DNA from: Hyphomicrobiales bacterium | GTDB lineage: Bacteria > Pseudomonadota > Alphaproteobacteria > Rhizobiales > Xanthobacteraceae | Direction of reading: 5' to 3' | Assembly: GCA_003164375.1 (NCBI GenBank) | Contig: PLTE01000117.1 | Span: forward strand, 1-6,259 | DNA: 6,259 bases | Shown here: piece by piece, positions 1 to 5,834 of the stretch | Layout of the letters: each line of letters begins with the position of its first letter | Position numbering within the stretch: the first letter of the stretch is position 1 | Notes under the pieces: generated by a model | Seen by the model: only the letters and a program-made list of their open reading frames with translations | Told to the model about the DNA's origin: nothing | The model's database searches: none | Translations under genes and position numbers: made by a program

Positions 1-128
1 GGCTGAAGGAGAAGTCCAGCGAGGGAATGGACAAGGATTTGATCCTGATGTGCTACATGAGCGGCGATTTCCGTGAAGGCCTTGACGCGTTTCTCACCAA
101 GCGCGCGCCACACTGGACGGGCGAATGA
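1..128 (+). CDS. Enoyl-CoA hydratase/isomerase family protein, C-terminal end (partial)
   Basis: Only the last 41 codons are present, read from base 3 to a TGA at 126-128; the start lies upstream of the window. The tail reads SGDFREGLDAFLTKRAPHWTGE. The pattern of a short acidic/serine stretch, then EG-x-x-AF-L-x-KR-x-P-x-(F/W)-x-G is the usual end of crotonase-superfamily proteins, where this last helix packs on a neighbouring subunit of the trimer. Members hydrate or isomerise acyl-CoA thioesters in the cytoplasm, often in beta-oxidation or in aromatic and branched-chain acid breakdown. The catalytic residues and the oxyanion-hole segment are outside the window, so the exact reaction cannot be given. 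The family call is fairly secure; it could equally be an isomerase or a crotonobetainyl-CoA-type member. Confidence 0.75.
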   Translation, partial: LKEKSSEGMDKDLILMCYMSGDFREGLDAFLTKRAPHWTGE

Positions 129-171
129 CGGCGCGACGCGAGCGCCAAGCCCGCGACCACGCGGGCGGCGC

Positions 172-187
172 ATGACAGAATTGTCAT
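172..187. promoter_or_regulatory. 16-bp dyad ATGACA-N4-TGTCAT, candidate operator
   Basis: The sequence ATGACAGAATTGTCAT has perfect 6-base arms around a 4-base centre (GAAT). It lies 64 bases before the start codon of the ABC substrate-binding protein, in the 123-base gap after the enoyl-CoA hydratase tail. Its right half contains TTGTCA (181-186), which resembles a -35 element, but I see no good -10 hexamer at 16-18 bases from it. A dyad of this size in this place would suit a dimeric repressor such as a GntR- or MarR-type protein; that is inference. Eleven bases of it recur upstream of the cupin gene. Confidence 0.35.
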
Positions 188-241
188 TCCGGCGCCGTGG
201 TCGCCGCTTAAAGTTGCGGTATGTTTGGACTTCTCATTCTC

Positions 242-246
242 AGGAG
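242..246 (+). promoter_or_regulatory. Shine-Dalgarno AGGAG that decides the start of the ABC binding protein
   Basis: AGGAG lies five bases before the ATG at 252. This supports the ATG over the in-frame TTG at 225, which would place the ribosome-binding site inside the gene and add nine residues (MDFSFSGAA) in front of a normal signal peptide. Confidence 0.75.
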
Positions 247-251
247 CTGCC

Positions 252-1388
252 ATGCTACGCGCCCTCGCTGTTCTCGCCGGTGTGACGATTGCCGCCCAGG
301 CCGCCGTGCAGGCGGCGCCTACGCCGATCCGGATCGGCATCACCACCATTCTCAGCGGCCCGACAGCGGACCGCGGCCAGTCCGAGCAATATGGCGCGCA
401 ATTGGCGCTCAACAGCATCAATGAATCGGGCGGTGTGTTGGGGCGGCCGGTCGAGGCCTATTACGCCGATAACGCCTGCAAGCCCGAGACCGGCGTTCCG
501 GCGACCAAACGGCTCATCGAAGAGCAACATGTCGCGGTATTGATCGGCGCGCTGTGCACGCCGGTGACCCACGCCATCATGCCGGTGATTGCCGAAGCGA
601 AGGTGCCTTTGCTGATTGCCACCTCGGCGGGACAAGACTTTGTTGACGCGTCCGGCGCCGGCGGCAACGATTACGCATTCAAGACCATCCCGTCCGAAGT
701 CGATATTGCGCGCGGCCTGATGCGTTACCTCGCTTCGCAGCACGTGAAATCGGTTGCCATCGTCGCCGCATCCGACTTTTTCCCCCAAGCCAACGCGGTT
801 GCGCTGGTAAAGGCTGCGCAAGACGCAGGCATCCGCGTCACAGATCAAGAAACGCTGGACAAAAATACCGCCGATTTTGCCGCGGTGCTGGAGAAGCTGA
901 AGGCTACCGCGCCCGATCAGGTGGTCACCGTGCTCGGACCCTACACGGCCGCTTTCTTCAAAGCCTATGAGGCGTCGGGCTGGAAAGTGCCGTTGACTGG
1001 CCGCATCGACTTTGCTGCCGCGATCGGCGCGGTGTCGCCACAGTTTCGCGACTCGGGCGCGTTGTCGGGTATGACCGGCATCGTCGTGTTTACGCCCGCG
1101 CAGCAGACGCCGGGCATACAGGAATTCGTCGCGGCGTACCGCGCACATTACGGACTGGCGCCGACGCAGCGATCGTTCTTCGTCTATGAAGCCACATTAT
1201 TGGCAGTGGACGCGATCCGCCGCGCGGGGTCCGATCAGCCGGCCGCAATCGAAAAGGCGCTCAAGACGACGACCATGCCCTCGCTGCTTGGCGGCAGCTA
1301 CACGCCCGACGATCACAATCACGCGCACACGCCGCTGCAGATTCTTGGGTTGCGTAACGGAGGCCCAGCGGTCATTGGAAGTGAATAG
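252..1388 (+). CDS. ABC transporter substrate-binding protein, Leu/Ile/Val (HAAT) type
   Basis: A 378-residue periplasmic binding protein of the type 1 periplasmic-binding fold, Peripla_BP_6/LivJ-like. Such proteins capture branched-chain or other amino acids, amides, urea or aromatic acids and pass them to a LivHMGF-type ABC importer. Residues 1-21 form a Sec signal peptide ending near QAA. The mature protein begins with PIRIGITTILSGPTAD, the typical first strand and ligand loop. Cys76 and Cys102 match the disulfide pair of LivJ-type proteins (NAC...GALC). NINESGGVLGRPVE-like residues 54-68 (SINESGGVLGRPVEA), the hinge-region AIVAASDFF at 169-177 and the C-terminal TPDDHNHAH...NGGP also fit the family. 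Length is normal. No permease or ATPase gene is in the window, so the partner and ligand are unknown; such orphan binding proteins are common in Hyphomicrobiales and Burkholderiales. The start is the ATG after AGGAG. Confidence 0.9.
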   Translation: MLRALAVLAGVTIAAQAAVQAAPTPIRIGITTILSGPTADRGQSEQYGAQLALNSINESGGVLGRPVEAYYADNACKPETGVPATKRLIEEQHVAVLIGALCTPVTHAIMPVIAEAKVPLLIATSAGQDFVDASGAGGNDYAFKTIPSEVDIARGLMRYLASQHVKSVAIVAASDFFPQANAVALVKAAQDAGIRVTDQETLDKNTADFAAVLEKLKATAPDQVVTVLGPYTAAFFKAYEASGWKVPLTGRIDFAAAIGAVSPQFRDSGALSGMTGIVVFTPAQQTPGIQEFVAAYRAHYGLAPTQRSFFVYEATLLAVDAIRRAGSDQPAAIEKALKTTTMPSLLGGSYTPDDHNHAHTPLQILGLRNGGPAVIGSE

Positions 1389-1426
1389 CGCGGGGAACTG
1401 AATAGCGCGGGAACTGAATAGCGCGA
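1382..1426 (+). repeat. Three-copy short tandem repeat over the binding-protein stop codon
   Basis: The unit TGAATAGCGCGGG(G)AAC occurs at 1382-1398 (17 bases) and 1399-1414 (16 bases, one G fewer). A third, truncated copy runs 1415-1426 (TGAATAGCGCGA). The TAG stop of the upstream gene (1386-1388) lies inside the first copy, so each later copy carries another TAG in the same local context. It looks like replication slippage of a 16-17 base unit. I see no dyad or protein-binding pattern in it. Confidence 0.8.
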
Positions 1427-1489
1427 TTTGTTGCAGCGAATAAAAAGCGCTCGCCGAGGGCGACCGAATTGGGGTCTTGCCTCACTGAT

Positions 1490-1507
1490 GCGACCCGCGG
1501 GGGTCGC
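1490..1507 (+). terminator. Perfect hairpin GCGACCC-GCGG-GGGTCGC, possible weak terminator
   Basis: Seven perfectly paired bases on each side of a four-base loop, about 100 bases downstream of the ABC binding-protein stop. There is no run of T after it on either strand, so it is not a classical intrinsic terminator. It may act as an RNA-stabilising 3' stem or assist termination. Confidence 0.3.
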
Positions 1508-1624
1508 TCCCGGCGAACCGTTCGCGTTCTTGCCGCTATGTCGCGTCCCGGACGAATGACGCAACAATCATCGCGGCCCTTTGACCCGGCGGAATCATTC
1601 GCACCTCCGTGTCGATAGGGTGAC

Positions 1625-1635
1625 GACAGAATTGT
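1625..1635. promoter_or_regulatory. Second copy of GACAGAATTGT upstream of the cupin
   Basis: This 11-mer is identical to bases 174-184, the core of the dyad upstream of the ABC binding protein. Here the outer arm bases do not pair (ACA-N4-TGT only), so it would be a weaker half-conserved site. It stands about 150 bases before the cupin start. A shared regulator is possible but rests on two sites only. Confidence 0.25.
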
Positions 1636-1786
1636 GAACCTGGGAATTTGATTGTCAAGCACTCAGTCGGCGCCGGATCGAGGTAAAATTTCGCAAACGC
1701 CGCAGTCGGGGAACCGCAAGATTACTTCCGACGGCTCAAACCGAAAGCCGAACAAACGTCCTGCGAGTTTCTAGCATTGGACTTTT

Positions 1787-2320
1787 ATGGTATCAGAACC
1801 CATGACCCAAACGCACGATCACGCTCACCCGCACACGCTGTCCGCCGCCGAGGCCGAACGCTGGAAGCACGATGGCGTGCGGGTCATTCCGGGCAGCCAG
1901 CTCGATCCCAACGTGCCTTCTACGCCGGGGATGGACCGCAAGGCTGCGGTCAACTTCGCGCGTGTCGGCGCGCAGAAGCTGTGGGCCGGTACCGTCACGA
2001 TCAAGCCGGACGCGAAAACCGGCGCCCATCATCACGGGCATCTCGAAAGCATCATCTATGTGGTCCGCGGTAAAGCGCGCATGCGCTGGGGCGAGCAACT
2101 GCAATTCACGGCCGAAGCCAATCCCGGCGATTTCATCTTCATCCCTCCCTATGTGCCGCATCAGGAGATCAATGCCAGCGCGGACCAAATCCTGGAATGC
2201 GTGCTGGTGCGCTCTGACGGTCAGGCCATCGCGATCAATCTCGACATCGAGCCGGTGGAGAAACCGCTAACCGTGTTGTGGGTCGATCCGATCCATCGCG
2301 ATCCGGCGGCGACGGAGTGA
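1787..2320 (+). CDS. Small single-domain cupin protein
   Basis: A 177-residue cytoplasmic protein with one conserved beta-barrel cupin domain (Cupin_2 type) at about residues 65-145. Motif 1 is G79-A-HHHGHLE-x6-G, giving His81, His83 and Glu87 as metal ligands. Motif 2 is PGDFIFIPPYVPHQEIN at 113-129, giving His125 as the fourth ligand. All four ligands of the 3-His/1-Glu site are present, so it should bind a divalent metal such as Fe, Mn, Ni or Zn. The reaction cannot be read from sequence: small cupins include dioxygenases, isomerases, decarboxylases and sugar- or acid-binding proteins. There is no signal peptide. The N-terminus has alternating histidines (His10, 12, 14, 16). The start is uncertain: ATG 1787 has only a weak TTGGA before it, and ATG 1802 (MTQTHDHAHPH) is equally possible. 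It stands alone between 398- and 256-base gaps. Confidence 0.85.
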   Translation: MVSEPMTQTHDHAHPHTLSAAEAERWKHDGVRVIPGSQLDPNVPSTPGMDRKAAVNFARVGAQKLWAGTVTIKPDAKTGAHHHGHLESIIYVVRGKARMRWGEQLQFTAEANPGDFIFIPPYVPHQEINASADQILECVLVRSDGQAIAINLDIEPVEKPLTVLWVDPIHRDPAATE

Positions 2321-2576
2321 ATTGACGGCGCCGCAATCCGAGGGGGTTTTCGGATACCTTCGCTGTACTCCTCGGCCACGTCCGCAGCATCATCTCCAAT
2401 CGATTCCGCCCCGTGAACCATTTGCGGCGGTGCCGCGACAAAACCTGCGGTGCCGGTCTCGCGCTAAGGATGCGCCATCTCAATGGTGCAAACTTGCGCG
2501 GCGATTTCCGGTATGTGACACTGAACCGTTCCCCAGGGGGGCTAATTCCTAGGGTATTTCACAGGAGGAGGAACTC
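2321..2576. other. 256-base intergenic stretch before the small Cys-rich gene
   Basis: No reading frame here looks like a gene: the open frames are arginine- and proline-rich and lack a ribosome-binding site. It contains a short palindrome GAAC-C-GTTC at 2523-2531, then CCCCAGGGG (2531-2539) and CCTAGG (2548-2553) in the 55 bases before the next start codon. These may be part of a promoter or operator, but I cannot identify matched -35 and -10 elements. Confidence 0.4.
2563..2570 (+). promoter_or_regulatory. Strong Shine-Dalgarno AGGAGGAG of the small Cys-rich gene
   Basis: A full AGGAGG core ends a few bases before the ATG at 2577. It is the strongest ribosome-binding site in the window and the main reason to accept the 84-codon frame as a real gene. 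Confidence 0.75.
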
Positions 2577-2831
2577 ATGCGCCATCTTCGGCTTTCGGTC
2601 TGTCTTGCTCTCGCCGTATCGGCTTTTTCCTTTTCGGCGGCAAACGCCTTGCCGTTGAACTGCGCCGTCAACGTCGCCGCTCACAATCACGCCAGGATCG
2701 TGTTGCACGGAAAGACGTTGGCGCAATGCCAGTCAGGCGCCGCCGGCTGCAAATGCGTATCGTGTTACGATTTGAGCGGCGCGGTGTACTCGGCTTGTTA
2801 CCCGCTGTTCGTCGTCGGCATTCTCCACTAA
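2577..2831 (+). CDS. Small secreted cysteine-rich protein, function unknown
   Basis: I do not recognise this 84-residue protein. Residues 1-24 are a clear Sec signal peptide: basic MRHLR, a hydrophobic core, and a cleavage site after SAANA or nearby. The mature part of about 60 residues begins LPLNC and has six cysteines (29, 51, 58, 60, 63, 74), an even number that could form three disulfides in the periplasm or outside the cell. Four are clustered, with Cys58-x-Cys60-x-x-Cys63 resembling a metal-binding arrangement. The last residues (YPLFVVGILH) are hydrophobic. The strong Shine-Dalgarno and the signal peptide in the same frame make it likely to be expressed. It is the last + strand gene before the convergent - strand unit. 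It could be a small exported binding or stress protein; no function can be assigned from what is seen here. Confidence 0.7.
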   Translation: MRHLRLSVCLALAVSAFSFSAANALPLNCAVNVAAHNHARIVLHGKTLAQCQSGAAGCKCVSCYDLSGAVYSACYPLFVVGILH

Positions 2832-2929
2832 CGCCTGATGTGGCAGTCTCTGCCGGTGCGATTTACGTCGCGCCTGCAGCATTTCACCTGCTCTTGGTGC
2901 GTGGCGGGGCTCGCCGGGGTACGGCGCGC

Positions 2930-2948
2930 CTCGCCGCTTCGCGGCGAG
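2930..2948. terminator. Hairpin CTCGCCGC-TTC-GCGGCGAG between convergent genes
   Basis: Eight perfectly paired GC-rich bases around a three-base TTC loop, in the 148-base gap between the converging small Cys-rich gene and the TctC-type gene. Its position suits a shared bidirectional transcription stop. Neither strand has a T-tract after it, so the termination role is inferred from place and stem strength. Confidence 0.45.
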
Positions 2949-2979
2949 CGAGCGGAAAGTCCCGCGTCGATCTAGACTT

Positions 2980-3957
2980 TCACTCATCGATGTGGATGTC
3001 GTTGTCGCGGATGACCTCACCCCAGCGCGCGATCTCGCTCCGCAGGAACGCGCTGGCCGCCGCCGGCGAACGCTGATCTCGCGGGAACGCAGTGACGTCC
3101 TCCGCGGCCCATGTCTTGACGATAGCGGGATCGTCGACCGACGCTTGCAGCGCGGTATTGAGCGTCTTGATGATGATGTCGGGCGTTCCCGCCGGCGCGT
3201 ACAGCGCCTGCCAATAGACAATATCGAGCTTCGGTCCCAATACGCTCACGATGCTCTCCACATTCGGGAGGTCCGGCAGCCGGTTTGGTGAGGTAACGCC
3301 GTAGGCCTTCACTTTTTGCGTTGCGATCTGCTGCACCACGGATTGCGGCGTGCCGAAGAACAGATCGACATGGCCGCCCAGAAGATCCGTCATCGCCGGT
3401 GCTGCGCCGCGGTAAGGGATCTGATCGACTTTTGCTTTCGCTTCCTGTGCAAATAGCGTTGTCGCCAGATGTCCGGTCGCGCCATAGCCCGGAATAGCCG
3501 CTTTCAACCGCTCTCTCCGCATCATCGCGACGAGGTCCGTGAGCGCATCCGGTGCCAGCGTGTTGCGGCCGACCAAGATCAGCGGATTGCGGTTGATGAG
3601 CATCACCGGGGTGAAATCCTTCAACGTGTCGAAGGGAAGGGTTTTGTAGAGCGTCACGTTGGCGGAGATCTGCAAATTATGAAAAAGCAGCGTGTAACCG
3701 TCCGCCGCCGCGCGCGCGACTTTTTCCATGCCGACGATGGTGTTCCCACCGCTGACATTCTCGATGATAAAGCTTTGTTTGAGCTTGCCGGACAAGGACT
3801 GCGCCACGATTCGCGCGCTTTCGTCGGCCGGGCCGCCCGGCGGATAGGGCACGATGATGGTGACGGAACGGGTGGGATATTGCTCGGCTGACGCCGGTCC
3901 CGCAACGAAGAACAGGCAGAGCACGACCGCCGCGATCGTATCGAACCGCCTCGCCAT
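2980..3957 (-). CDS. TctC/Bug family tripartite tricarboxylate transporter receptor
   Basis: A 325-residue extracytoplasmic solute receptor. Residues 1-24 are a signal peptide ending PASA, with the mature protein starting EQYPTRSVTIIVPYPPGGPAD. PYPPGG-x-AD (37-45) is the family's ligand loop. Other family marks are NVSGGNTIVGMEKVARAAADGYTLL (67-91), the GYGATGHLA segment (157-165) and PYRGAAPAMTDLLGGHVDLFF (181-201). Length is normal. These proteins bind carboxylates (citrate, succinate, terephthalate, glutarate and others) or carboxylate-bearing compounds through two water molecules, and deliver them to TctAB-type permeases. No TctA or TctB gene is visible, so it is probably an orphan receptor, as most members of this expanded family are. 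AGGGGAG (3970-3964) six bases before the ATG supports the start. It follows the hydrolase gene by 37 bases, so the two are probably cotranscribed and the receptor may collect the hydrolase's substrate. Confidence 0.92.
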   Translation of the reverse strand: MARRFDTIAAVVLCLFFVAGPASAEQYPTRSVTIIVPYPPGGPADESARIVAQSLSGKLKQSFIIENVSGGNTIVGMEKVARAAADGYTLLFHNLQISANVTLYKTLPFDTLKDFTPVMLINRNPLILVGRNTLAPDALTDLVAMMRRERLKAAIPGYGATGHLATTLFAQEAKAKVDQIPYRGAAPAMTDLLGGHVDLFFGTPQSVVQQIATQKVKAYGVTSPNRLPDLPNVESIVSVLGPKLDIVYWQALYAPAGTPDIIIKTLNTALQASVDDPAIVKTWAAEDVTAFPRDQRSPAAASAFLRSEIARWGEVIRDNDIHIDE

Positions 3958-3963
3958 GGGCTT

Positions 3964-3970
3964 CTCCCCT
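3964..3970 (-). promoter_or_regulatory. Shine-Dalgarno AGGGGAG of the TctC-type receptor
   Basis: It lies in the 37-base gap between the hydrolase stop and the receptor start, six bases before the ATG, and supports translation of the receptor from a shared - strand message. Confidence 0.65.
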
Positions 3971-3994
3971 GAATTGCCGAATTTTACCGGAACC

Positions 3995-5737
3995 CTACGC
4001 CTCCGGAATTACCGGCAACAAGAGGTAGGGCTGCTTTTCTTCGGCAAAATGCAGGGTGTTGCGGGTGGCAAAGACCGCGGGCGGCCGATCGTCGTGATCG
4101 ATGTGAAGGAACGGCCCGACGCCTTTCATCGGATAGGGCGCGTTCGGCAGTGCGATGTCGCTGCCGTCCACTTCATAGTCTTTGCCGCTTACGGTGAGCG
4201 CGAGCTGGTAGCCCTGTGGAACCACGATCGACGTCGGCCAGATCTCAATGTCGAGCTCGACCGGCTTGCCGGGCTGCAACGGCCATTCCTCGTCATGGCT
4301 ATGCCAAGGCCGATAGGGCTGCGATCGCGCCGGATCGAGCTTGCGCTGCGAGGCGCGCAGCCAGCCGAGGCCGACCGGGACACGCGGATCGTTGGAGCCG
4401 ATAAAGGTCACCTCTTCGCCCTCCGGATCGAACAGACGCAGGGCGAGGAACAGGTCGGCATCGGCGGTCTGCGACGATACCCAGAGTTTGGCGGCGACCG
4501 GACCGGTGATCTCTATGCTCTTCGTCATCGACGGAGTGCGGAACGTCAGGCCGTTGCCGTCGGTTTGATAGTCCAGTGTCGTCGCCGCAGCAGCGGGCTG
4601 CGGTGCCAAGGCAAGGTCTTCCGGCCGCAAATAATATTTCGTCCACTGCGTGCGGGCGAGCGGCCATTCGTTTTCTGCCCGCAGTACGAAAGTTTCCCGT
4701 GGATGGCGTATATTGAGCATGACGCGTGGCTGGCGGCTCCAGCCGGTGTCCTCGTCTTTGAGAAAATGGCCGAAGAAGCGTTTCTGCAGCGTTTCGCCGT
4801 AGCTGCTGTAAAAATGCGTGAAGTGGGTGTCGCCGTGCACTTCCAGCCATTTTTGTCGGGAGCCGGCGCGCAGATAGCCCTCGAAATTACCGCGCGTATG
4901 CAATCCCATGCCGCCCCAATTCCCCGCTGACAGGAGCGGCGTTTCGATCGCTGCAAAATCGGGGCTGCGTGCGGCGTAGTACGCGTCATACAGGCGGCGT
5001 CTTTTGGCTTCGCCAGGAATGTCGGCGCGGCTTTCGGCGAGTTCGGCCTCGGTGTGCGTTTGCGGTCCGGCGACCAGTTCGCCCGTCACGACGCTTTTGG
5101 CGCCGCGGCTCCCCACACCATGTTGCACGCTTGCGACCTGACGCGGATACCAGCTGGCGAGAAAATCGCTAAGAATGCCGCCGTGCCGGCACAACTCGCG
5201 GTAATAGTCGGATGATCCTTCCCAGATGCACAAGGCGGCGAGGTGCGGCGGCTTGAGCGTGCCGACGCACCACTGATTCATGGCGTAATAGGAAATGCCG
5301 TTGACGCCGACCTTGCCGTTGCTAAAGGCTTGCGTGCCGGCCCATTCGACACAATGATAGAGGTCTAACGTTTCACGTGGCGACCACACGTCCAAGCGAC
5401 CCGGCGAACGCCCGGCGCCGCGCGAGTCGACGCGTACACAGGCGTATCCGTCCGGCACCCATTTTTCCGGATCCACCAGCTCCCAATTTTGGTATTTGTT
5501 GCTCGAGCCTTGAAGGATCTCCGGCACAGCTTTCGTCAGCCTGGACCAATTGCCCTTGTAGCCTTCCTGGAACGACAGCCCTTTGGCGTAAGGGCCGTAA
5601 CTGAGAATGACGGGGAATTTGCCGTCGCCGACCGGCCGAAAAATGTCGGCGCGCAACACGATGCCGTCGTCCATGCCGATCGGAACGTCCCAATCGATCT
5701 GCATGCCGTCACGAATTTCCGATTGCATGGCCGTCAT
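3995..5737 (-). CDS. CocE/NonD family alpha/beta hydrolase
   Basis: A 580-residue protein of the X-Pro dipeptidyl-peptidase S15/CocE class, which hydrolyse esters or amides of carboxylic acids. Residues about 20-325 are the alpha/beta hydrolase domain: MDDGIVLRADIFRP near the start, PVILSYGPY (42-50, Tyr50 in the oxyanion position), GYACVRVDSRGAGRSPG (97-113) and the nucleophile elbow GVNGISYYAMNQW with Ser149. Residues about 390-575 are the C-terminal jelly-roll domain typical of CocE, with the segment SSQTADADLFLALRLFDPEGEE. Expected acid and histidine lie at NWGGMGLHTRGNFEGY (273-288) and EVHGDTHFTHFY (299-310), but the usual GWxD aspartate is not seen. There is no signal peptide, so it is probably cytoplasmic. 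The frame stays open to 5935, but the extra 66 residues are Arg-rich and overlap the upstream CoA-transferase end; I chose ATG 5737, with GGGAG about 11 bases before it. ATG 5728 is an alternative. The specific substrate is unknown. Confidence 0.9.
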   Translation of the reverse strand: MTAMQSEIRDGMQIDWDVPIGMDDGIVLRADIFRPVGDGKFPVILSYGPYAKGLSFQEGYKGNWSRLTKAVPEILQGSSNKYQNWELVDPEKWVPDGYACVRVDSRGAGRSPGRLDVWSPRETLDLYHCVEWAGTQAFSNGKVGVNGISYYAMNQWCVGTLKPPHLAALCIWEGSSDYYRELCRHGGILSDFLASWYPRQVASVQHGVGSRGAKSVVTGELVAGPQTHTEAELAESRADIPGEAKRRRLYDAYYAARSPDFAAIETPLLSAGNWGGMGLHTRGNFEGYLRAGSRQKWLEVHGDTHFTHFYSSYGETLQKRFFGHFLKDEDTGWSRQPRVMLNIRHPRETFVLRAENEWPLARTQWTKYYLRPEDLALAPQPAAAATTLDYQTDGNGLTFRTPSMTKSIEITGPVAAKLWVSSQTADADLFLALRLFDPEGEEVTFIGSNDPRVPVGLGWLRASQRKLDPARSQPYRPWHSHDEEWPLQPGKPVELDIEIWPTSIVVPQGYQLALTVSGKDYEVDGSDIALPNAPYPMKGVGPFLHIDHDDRPPAVFATRNTLHFAEEKQPYLLLPVIPEA

Positions 5738-5791
5738 CGTCGTTCTCGCTCCCGTGCTGGAGAAACGCTCCCGCGCCGCGAGTGAGCAGCG

Positions 5792-5815
5792 GACATCGCG
5801 GCGGCCGGCGATGTC
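5792..5815 (-). terminator. Perfect inverted repeat GACATCGC-N8-GCGATGTC after the CoA-transferase gene
   Basis: Eight-base perfect arms around an eight-base GC loop, starting 20 bases after the stop of the - strand CoA-transferase gene and 55 bases before the hydrolase start. No T-tract follows, so it may be a partial attenuator or RNA-stabilising stem between two cotranscribed genes, or a protein-binding dyad in front of the hydrolase. The choice cannot be made from sequence. Confidence 0.35.
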
Positions 5816-5834
5816 GCAGGGTTCCGCGACCGCG

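Larger units (their letters stand above)
1389..1786. other. 398-base intergenic stretch before the cupin gene
   Basis: No reading frame here looks like a gene. It holds the end of the tandem repeat, the perfect hairpin at 1490-1507 and the 11-mer GACAGAATTGT at 1625-1635. It also has AT-richer sequence from about 1630 to 1700, where TTGTCA (1652-1657) and TAAAAT (1684-1689) stand 26 bases apart, too far for an ordinary sigma-70 promoter. The promoter of the cupin gene is probably in the second half, but I cannot place it. The gap is large enough to make the cupin an independent unit from the binding protein. Confidence 0.6.

Noticed and set aside
225..251. TTG start for the ABC binding protein
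   Set aside because: The ATG at 252 has a well-spaced AGGAG and gives a normal signal peptide; the extra nine residues add nothing recognisable.
255..1148. Open - strand frame of 297 codons opposite the ABC binding protein
   Set aside because: The product is rich in Arg, Gly and His with no recognisable domain, and lies wholly within a well-supported gene on the other strand.
1652..1689. TTGTCA and TAAAAT as a promoter for the cupin
   Set aside because: The spacing of 26 bases is far outside the 16-19 usual for sigma-70 promoters, and no better pairing was seen.
2336..2355. Inverted repeat ATCCGA-N8-TCGGAT just after the cupin stop, as a terminator
   Set aside because: Only six paired bases with an eight-base G/T loop and no T-tract after the stem; too weak to call.
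2322..2552. Open + strand frame of 76 codons between the cupin and the small Cys-rich gene
   Set aside because: It is Arg- and Pro-rich without a recognisable domain or ribosome-binding site, and begins two bases after the cupin stop by chance.
3854..4930. Open + strand frame of 358 codons opposite the hydrolase gene
   Set aside because: It is antisense to a clear CocE-type gene, has no family features and no ribosome-binding site; long antisense frames are expected in GC-rich DNA with strong codon bias.
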